A DNA stretch of 64,000 nt, taken from the NCBI RefSeq assembly GCF_008831285.2, contig NC_045141.1, positions 25,407,315 through 25,471,314 on the forward strand, given 5' to 3'. Made by a program: the position numbers and the translations under genes. The notes beneath the pieces are model-generated. The model saw only the letters and a program-made list of their open reading frames with translations. It searched no databases and was not told the origin of the DNA. Below are positions 58,251 to 64,000 of the stretch, piece by piece (the stretch's first letter is position 1; every line of letters begins with the position of its first letter). The stretch comes from Nymphaea colorata. Taxonomy: Eukaryota; Streptophyta; Magnoliopsida; Nymphaeales; Nymphaeaceae.

Positions 58251-58587
58251 GTCGCTATTTTTTTTTTGTATTTACGTTTTTAACAAGATCAATCGTGCAT
58301 ATCACGATTCGCGTTCAAGATTAAATATGATTTCGCAGTTGTTGAAAAATGAAAGCATAGAAGTCCTTCCAACATGTTCACGTGGAGGATTCGGTTCGGC
58401 TACAGGTGGAAACACAATTTTACCGTTGATGGGAATGCAACAGCTGGTAATTAGCAGACGAGAGAGAGAGAGAGAGGATTCTCTGAAAAAGCATTTGTTA
58501 TGGAGATGAGTACAAAGTAGGCAAGAGAAAAGAAAAGAAAACAAGAGCTGGAAGATGGTTTTGACATTGGGAGAACTACAGGATCGA
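58251..58587. other. spacer, no gene seen
   Basis: Short frames only. A GA tract lies at about 58460-58474. Confidence 0.4.
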
Positions 58588-59185
58588 TCAGCGATGGGTA
58601 CCCATTGAAATTCCTCCACGGCGTCGGTTCTTCCAAATCCTTCAAGATAACAGCAGCAGAACTCGCGTCGACCATGCTTCAGTACGAGATAAAGTACAGG
58701 ATTCGACGAAGACACCGCATGCTTTGTACTCCTGTATTTCTTTCTCTCTCTTTCTCTTCTCGCACGCGCCCCTCTTCGGGAAAGATCGTGCAACAACCAA
58801 GATAGTCGATGGTCATTGATTACACCATTCTTCTTCTTCTCTTTGTTGTGGCTGCACCGTCAGGCGCCAAGGGAACGGGGGCGGGTTCGTCGTCTCAGGG
58901 AAGAGGAGGGGTAGAGGCAGCCACAATGAGGAGAACAAGAAGAATGGTGTAATCAATGACCATCGACTATCTTGGTCTTTTCACGATCTTTCCTGAAGAG
59001 GGGCGCGTGCGAGAAGAGAAAGGGAGAGAGAGAAATACCGGAGTACAAAGCACGCGGTGTCTTCGTCGAATCCTGTACTTTATCTCGTAGTGAATCATGG
59101 TCGACGCGAGTTCTGCTGCTGTTATCTTGAAGGATTTAGAAGAATTCGACGCCGTGGAAGAATTTCAATTGGCACCCGTCGCTGA
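58588..59185. repeat. palindrome, arms about 270 bp
   Basis: Left arm 58588-58855 is the inverse of right arm about 58912-59185: ttcctccacggcgtcg against cgacgccgtggaag, agcagcagaactcgcgtcga against tcgacgcgagttctgctgct, and cacgcgcccctcttc against gaagaggggcgcgtg. The spacer is about 55 bp. The right arm equals 39510-39830, where the left arm is different. Confidence 0.8.
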
Positions 59186-59222
59186 TTTTAGTGGGAGAAC
59201 GGAGGCGATGGCGGTGCATTAA
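59097..59222 (+). CDS. 41-codon conserved ATG frame, unknown, copy 2
   Basis: MVDASSAAVILKDLEEFDA, then VEEFQLAPVADFSGRTEA and MAVH stop. Relative to 39729-39854 it has two conservative residue changes (Leu/Phe, Ile/Val) and three silent changes. The mirrored copy in the left palindrome arm is frameshifted. Confidence 0.35.
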   Translation: MVDASSAAVILKDLEEFDAVEEFQLAPVADFSGRTEAMAVH

Positions 59223-59363
59223 TTGGGCAGCAGTGCAGTGCAGTGCTTGTGGAGTGATTACGTAGGGAATGGCCAGCTTGTTGCGAGGTCAGTTGATGAC
59301 GATGTGAGCGTGATTTCTTCTCTATCGAGGATGAAGATTTCTTCAAAATGAAGTTTTGGAGTG

Positions 59364-59551
59364 TTTGGGTGCCACCAAGACTGAGTTTTCTTTAAACCCA
59401 GTTTTTGACAAAACCTGATTTTGTGAAAAACCTGGTTGTATCACCCAAACAACAAATTACAAAGTTTTTAAAACCCATTAAAAAACTTGGTTTTCATAAA
59501 TATAGTTTTTATTAAAAGAAGGTGTCATCCAAACGCCCCCATAACCTTTTT
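59364..59551. mobile_element. MITE with gtttggatgacacc-type ends
   Basis: Left end gtgtttgggtgccacc is matched by the inverse of ggtgtcatccaaacgcccc on the right. The interior is AT-rich with aaacc/ggttt words. It is related to the relic at 7840-8000. The superfamily and target duplication are not resolved. Confidence 0.55.
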
Positions 59552-59789
59552 CTTCCTTTTAAAACCCTCTAGTAGAAATAGCGACTAAGGAACCAACATA
59601 ATTTGATAGACGTTATCGTATCATTTTATTTGAAAATAAAAATCAACATTTATTTGATGGTTTCATATTTATGATTCAGTTTCAAAAGAACATAATTGCT
59701 TACTACAGAAAAACTATATTGGATGAAATTAAACTAAGACAATTTCGTTTACCTTTGCGCAGATTAGAACATATTAATCAGTATATAGT

Positions 59790-60240
59790 TTGATGATCAC
59801 GTTCTAGCCTCTTTTACTGGAACCTTTGATAGGCAATTGGCAGGTTAAATAAACAGCCTTCAAATTTTTGTAATGTTTCTGTGGTCAGTTGATATCATTC
59901 AGCCTGGTGCTTCTCTCGGCATCAGGTAGTTGTGCTCATGATTACGTTGCTCCAAAAAAAAATTAATCAGCATATAGTTTGAAGCCATGTTGCTCGACAT
60001 GTTTCCTAATTAAAAATGACCGCTTTTACAGGTGGAGTTATCAGACATGTCCTGTCTTTTGATTATTTTCAGCCTGTACGAAGCTGGCTTTTCTTTGTAT
60101 CTGAGAAACTTCAATAGCCAATCTGCTCTTTGCCTCTCTCCATGTCAATGGCAGATCAAACTGCAAACATGGGGCTGCTGATCAAGGATTCTCTTTGAAA
60201 CCCACCCACCAGCCTCATTGTCATCTGCGTTATAAATTCA
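59790..60240 (+). pseudogene. PMI1-like 5' fragment, copy 4
   Basis: The PMI1 upstream region, 5'UTR intron and ATG at 60148 are kept. After the same 12 codons it switches to the same foreign sequence as copy 3 (aaggattctctttga) and stops at 60198. An internal mis-join near 59960-59990 repeats atcagtatatagtttg-type sequence from 59775. Confidence 0.75.
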
Positions 60241-60327
60241 CTAACTTATGAAGCTCAACTGTACCGTATAACAATAATAAATATGTAACAATGGCAACAT
60301 AACAGAAACAAGTTTATCCTCTCTCTC

Positions 60328-60365
<38 letters not shown>

Positions 60366-60589
60366 GGCAAACGTAGTAGAAACAACAAAAATACACACAA
60401 GTTGAGGTAGAAGAAACAACCAAAAAGAAAAAGGGAGATCCCAATGCTTATTCCTCCAGCTTTTTGCTTCACCTATTTTAGCAATGGGCTTGGCAATATA
60501 GCCCACGCATTTTGTTTTATACCAGCCTTGGCTATAAACATACTTCAGACTTCAACCACTCAAAAGATCGCAGATGATGCAAAGTAAAG
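60241..60589. repeat. repeat shared with 63.2-63.4 kb, CT microsatellite
   Basis: The inverse of 63190-63430, including the CT run at 60319-60364 and gtagtagaaacaacaaaaat. No gene. Confidence 0.65.
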
Positions 60590-61150
60590 GTTCAAACAGA
60601 GAAGATCGACAGATTTACATGGTTTCATGGATTGAATTGCCTACAATACATGCAAAAGAAAGGTCTTCCCACCACATCAAACCATAGCAAAAAGCTTCTT
60701 TATTATATAGTAGAGTCACAACATGACCATTTCCTTTATTTTTAGAAGAGATTACAATATTTCTATGATTGTCATTGACAAATTTGCTTATATCATCTGT
60801 AGAGATTTTTTTCACCAGATTTATCAACATGACACTTATTTATAATAAGAAGTTGAGCTGTAGTGCTTCCAAAATCTTGTGTTGTAATCTGTTGTATCTT
60901 ATAATTAATCCTACCCATCATGTACATGCCTCAAATGTCAGTGTATCATAAAGATGATCTATTAATATATTTCCTCTTGCAATGACTGGACGAGGGAGAT
61001 CAATATAGTTTCCAATATCAAATGGTTGATTTTTAATGTCGAACTTCGACATATTGACTTTCTTTTTTTTTTTTGCTGACAGTATATATCACCATCATTT
61101 AGTGCATGTTTCTTAGACAATACTGCCGGGAGTACTAATTTCTTTTGCAA
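60590..61150 (-). repeat. six-copy module, copy 6
   Basis: Minus strand with DKSGEKISTDDISKFVNDNH, VVTLLYNKEAFCYGLMWWED and, further on, SKKHALNDGDIYCQQKK. Broken by frame changes. Confidence 0.6.
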
Positions 61151-61196
61151 TCTATTGAGCCAGCTGGATTGGATCTCTCAATATCCTTTCATCCCA

Positions 61197-61390
61197 CACT
61201 ACAAAAAAAAAAGAAAAATAAATCTCTTCTTACTTACTGACACCTTTTTAGTGTAAAAAAAAAATTAATCATATACTGACGACCAATGTCAAAACGCTAG
61301 AGTTAATTGACACTTACTTAAGTCTACCCTACTTATGCTATGATGTTTTTTCTGCTAATCGCAAATACTGACGTTTCTTTTGAATCATTT
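61197..61390. mobile_element. CACTA-like terminus, copy 2
   Basis: Starts CACTACAAAAAAA, with tactgacacct and gtcaaaacgctagagttaat as in 51070-51350. The flanking DNA on the left is also shared, so both copies descend from one insertion that was duplicated. Confidence 0.5.
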
Positions 61391-62440
61391 ATAACGGGGT
61401 GTTCTTTCTTTCTTTTCTTTTTTTCTTTTTTTTTTGTGCCACTTACTTTTTTTTTTGAATTATTTCTTTGCCTATACGAAGTGTCAGTTTGCTTCAGAAA
61501 GAATCAAAAGAGCTCTGTTTGTTGCGGTAAGAGATTGCAACCATGAAAGCAGTTGGATGGAAATATCGAAGAATGCATTTAACAAGCCGACAATGACTAA
61601 GAATATTGACAATCGTAGGGTTAAAAAAGCATTTAGTTTCACAAGGGTTACTGAAAAGTGATACTCATGTAATCTACCGAACTTTCCCATATTGATGTAA
61701 TTTTTGAAGAGTTCTCCCTTCAAACTAAGTGTGACTCCGTCAACGATCAGGTTGAAAGATAACATCTCCGCCTATTATTATTATTTTTTCAGACTCAGAT
61801 GGGAACTAGCTACTGAAGTTCCCATCACCAGATGCTGGCGTTTTTTATATAAATTATCAAGGTCATAATTTCATTTCTTTGCATCAGATCCCCATATTCA
61901 TTTCTTTGCATTTTTCAACTAGGTACAACTTGGTGGGGTGCCATATAATTTCTTTTGTTTGATACTTGATCATAGGTTTCTGACCGAACCAGTGCGAAAA
62001 AATTGGATATGAAACAAAATTAATATCCAATTAAAAGTTTTGATCAGATTCAGATCTAAGAACTAACAAACGATCAGATTTTGATTCAAATATACATAAA
62101 GATCCGATCGGATTCTGATTGGATTTATTTTTAAACAAATGTCATATACCTAATGCTCTTACATTATGAAAATCAACTAAATTTGGTTCAAAATTTGAAT
62201 TTGAATTCAGATTCGGATATGATTATAAAAATCAGGTACAAATTGGACTAGGATTATGAAACCAGATTTCAGATTCAAATTCAAATTATGATTTTTTTTT
62301 TTTGTATTTGAATATGAATTCTATTTTGAATACGTGAAAAAACAGATGCAATTAGATGTATATCTGATTCGAATCCAATTCATTGACATCCCTACAAAGG
62401 CCTTTATTGGGGTCGTCCTTCAATCCTCTTAGGGATGTAT
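61391..62440. repeat. dispersed repeat block P6, copy 4
   Basis: From 61605 (gacaatcgtagggttaaaaa) it follows 40650-40800 and 30770-31620, ending with ttgacatccctac near 62390. No gene. Confidence 0.6.
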
Positions 62441-62930
62441 ATCTGCTATGTATCTGTCTCTCTCTTACGATGGGATGTGAGAGGGAGATGCGGAAGGCTA
62501 GGAGGCCTTGGGGATGAGCCTGAAGATGTCTGCGGTTGGTTTTTCTTCTTTTTTTCCTTTTTACTTTCTACCTTCTTATTTTTGTCACTGACCAAGGTTT
62601 TAGTTCTCGAGTGTTACCTGTATGGTGTCGTTTTCAGTTAACGGGTATTTGGTTCTTGTCTCTCCTTGTCTGATGGTGATTCAGATTGTTGGTCTTCCAT
62701 GAAAGTCTGTACAACTAAATTTTTTTTGCTTCAGTTTCTGTTTTTTATTCCTTCAGGCCTATCTTTGTTGAATGTGTATATTCAATTTGTTGGTCTGGGA
62801 AAAAAAAATTGGGGATCATGAATTTTGGGTGTTCTGAAAGCAACTTGTGTTTGTTTCTCATGCTGCTTTCTGCTGATATTACCACTGTTGAATGTGTATA
62901 TCTCTCTTGCTCTCTTTATTGACTTTACCT
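62441..62930. repeat. dispersed repeat shared with 27.5-27.9 kb
   Basis: Direct copy of 27536-27930 with a T-rich insertion near 62535-62590. It includes the first 90 bp of inverted-repeat arm A at lower identity. Confidence 0.65.
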
Positions 62931-63320
62931 CCTTCGTGAGAAAGGATTCTCCAAAGAACCCTAGTTTTAGGCTGAACAGTGGCGAAGAGTCCTAAGCTTC
63001 TTTAACCTTCAGACTCGCTCTGAGTCTGAAGAATGCGCAAACTCATATGCAATGCTTTTGTCTATACACAAACTCATATGCAATGTCGTCACCTACAATA
63101 GGAGTCTTCAGACATTGCATATGAGTTTGTGCAGTATACTGGAGAAAAAAAGGAGTGGGTGAAGTCTGAAGTAAGTTTATAACGAAGGCTGGTATAAAAC
63201 AAGTGGAATGCTTAGGCTATAGTGCCAAGCCCATTGCTAAAATAGGTAAACCAAAAGGTGGAGGAATAAGCATTAGGATCTCTCTTTTTCTTTTTGGTTG
63301 TTTCTTTTCTACGTCAATTT
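62931..63320. repeat. repeat with short hairpin
   Basis: Matches 14570-14880. An inverted pair cacaaactcatatgcaatgt (63068) and acattgcatatgagtttgtg (63113) forms a hairpin of about 20-bp stem. Confidence 0.6.
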
Positions 63321-64000
63321 GTGTGTATTTTTGTTGCTTCTACTATGTTTGCCTAGAGAGGGAGAGAGAGAGAGAGAGGATGAACTTGTTTCTGTCATGT
63401 TGCCATTGTTGTATATTTATTATTGTTATTATTATTAATTGAATTGAAGGGCGGGAGTGGACTTTAAGGAAGTGGGTTTGCTGATGAAATGCTGAGATCA
63501 GCATCTTTTTAGAAAGCTTAAACAATTGCACCATCATCTTTTGGATCTTCTTCTTCTTAGCTATTTCTCCCTCCCCTTTCTCTCTTTGATCTCACACACA
63601 CACATACGTAAGGATAACATCATTGCTATTATTAGCTAATGTTTCGGTGCTCTTTGTTTTTATAAAATTCGTCTACATTAGCCAATAATAGAAGTGATGT
63701 TATCCTTATATGTGTGTATGTGTGTGACCACAAGGGTGAGGGGAGGGAGAAATAGCTAAGAAGAAGAAGATCCAAAAGATGATGGTGCAATTGTTTAAGC
63801 TTTCTAAAGAGATGCTGGTCTCAGCATTTCATCAGAAAACCCACTTCCTTAAAGTCCACTCCCGCTCTTCAATTCAATTAATAATAATAACAATAATAAA
63901 TATACAACAATGGCACATGACAGAAACAAGTTTATCCTTTCTCTCTCTCTCTCTCTCTCCCCCTTTCTAGGCAGACATAGTAGAAGCAACAAAAATACAC
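63321..64000. repeat. palindrome of about 680 bp running off the window
   Basis: Left arm 63321-63640 and right arm about 63665-64000 are inverse copies, from the outer gtgtatttttgttgcttcta / tagaagcaacaaaaatacac to the inner attagctaatg / cattagc. The arms contain CT/GA and CA/TG runs and a 63-codon mirrored frame (MMVQLFKLSK) that is just the repeat. The right end coincides with the window end, so the arm may continue. Confidence 0.85.

Noticed and set aside
60241-60506. Arg/Glu-repeat frames on the minus strand
   Set aside because: Translation of a CT microsatellite.
1-64000. CRISPR arrays, rRNA, tRNA genes, telomeric or centromeric satellite arrays
   Set aside because: None seen. Repeats are dispersed, inverted or microsatellite; there are no regularly spaced direct repeats, no cloverleaf-compatible tRNA and no TTTAGGG runs.

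Overview
This window is nuclear DNA of a flowering plant. It is AT-rich and full of MITEs, foldback elements and Ty1-copia remains. It has spliced genes with canonical GT..AG borders and one recognisable plant-specific family, a PLASTID MOVEMENT IMPAIRED1 (PMI1)-like NT-C2 protein. I cannot name the species. There is no organelle, bacterial or viral replicon signature. All homology statements come from reading by eye.

Gene-bearing part (about 0.9-7.5 kb). A divergent pair lies here: an F-box-like gene on the minus strand (3029-4312, probably frameshifted) and a two-exon PMI1-like gene on the plus strand (5053-6590). The latter is the best gene in the window. It encodes about 415 residues and stops at a motif that lies mid-protein in full-length relatives. 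The space between the genes looks shortened by a deletion of about 1.15 kb relative to a related locus near 55-56 kb.

The rest (about 7.5-64 kb) is a mosaic of segmental copies of the same few blocks. The PMI1 block recurs as a broken copy (46391-47902) and as two 5' fragments (56661, 60148). A second gene start (two coding exons, minus strand, unrecognised protein) occurs at 35650-36251 and 54307-54908. A long foldback family carrying a hydrophobic reading frame occurs near 13-14, 17-18(+23), 32.5-33.6, 45 and 51.7-52.1 kb. An unidentified 0.5-kb module occurs six times. A Ty1-copia element (18169-23005) sits inside one foldback arm; its empty site is visible in sister copies. Three hAT-type MITE insertions have readable 8-bp target duplications, and one is shared by two segmental copies.

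Inverted symmetry is the main theme. A 1.07-kb arm at 27841-28912 recurs almost perfectly, inverted, at 38270-39340 around 9.4 kb of other sequence. Further long palindromes lie at 14179-14515, 26403-27510, 48850-49230, 56785-57434, 58588-59185 and 63321 to the window end. Gene pieces (PMI1 5' end, RNase H domain, two unidentified exons) are embedded in or next to these structures. The region therefore looks like a nest where foldback elements and segmental duplication have copied and rearranged gene fragments. Most open frames outside the first 7 kb are relics.
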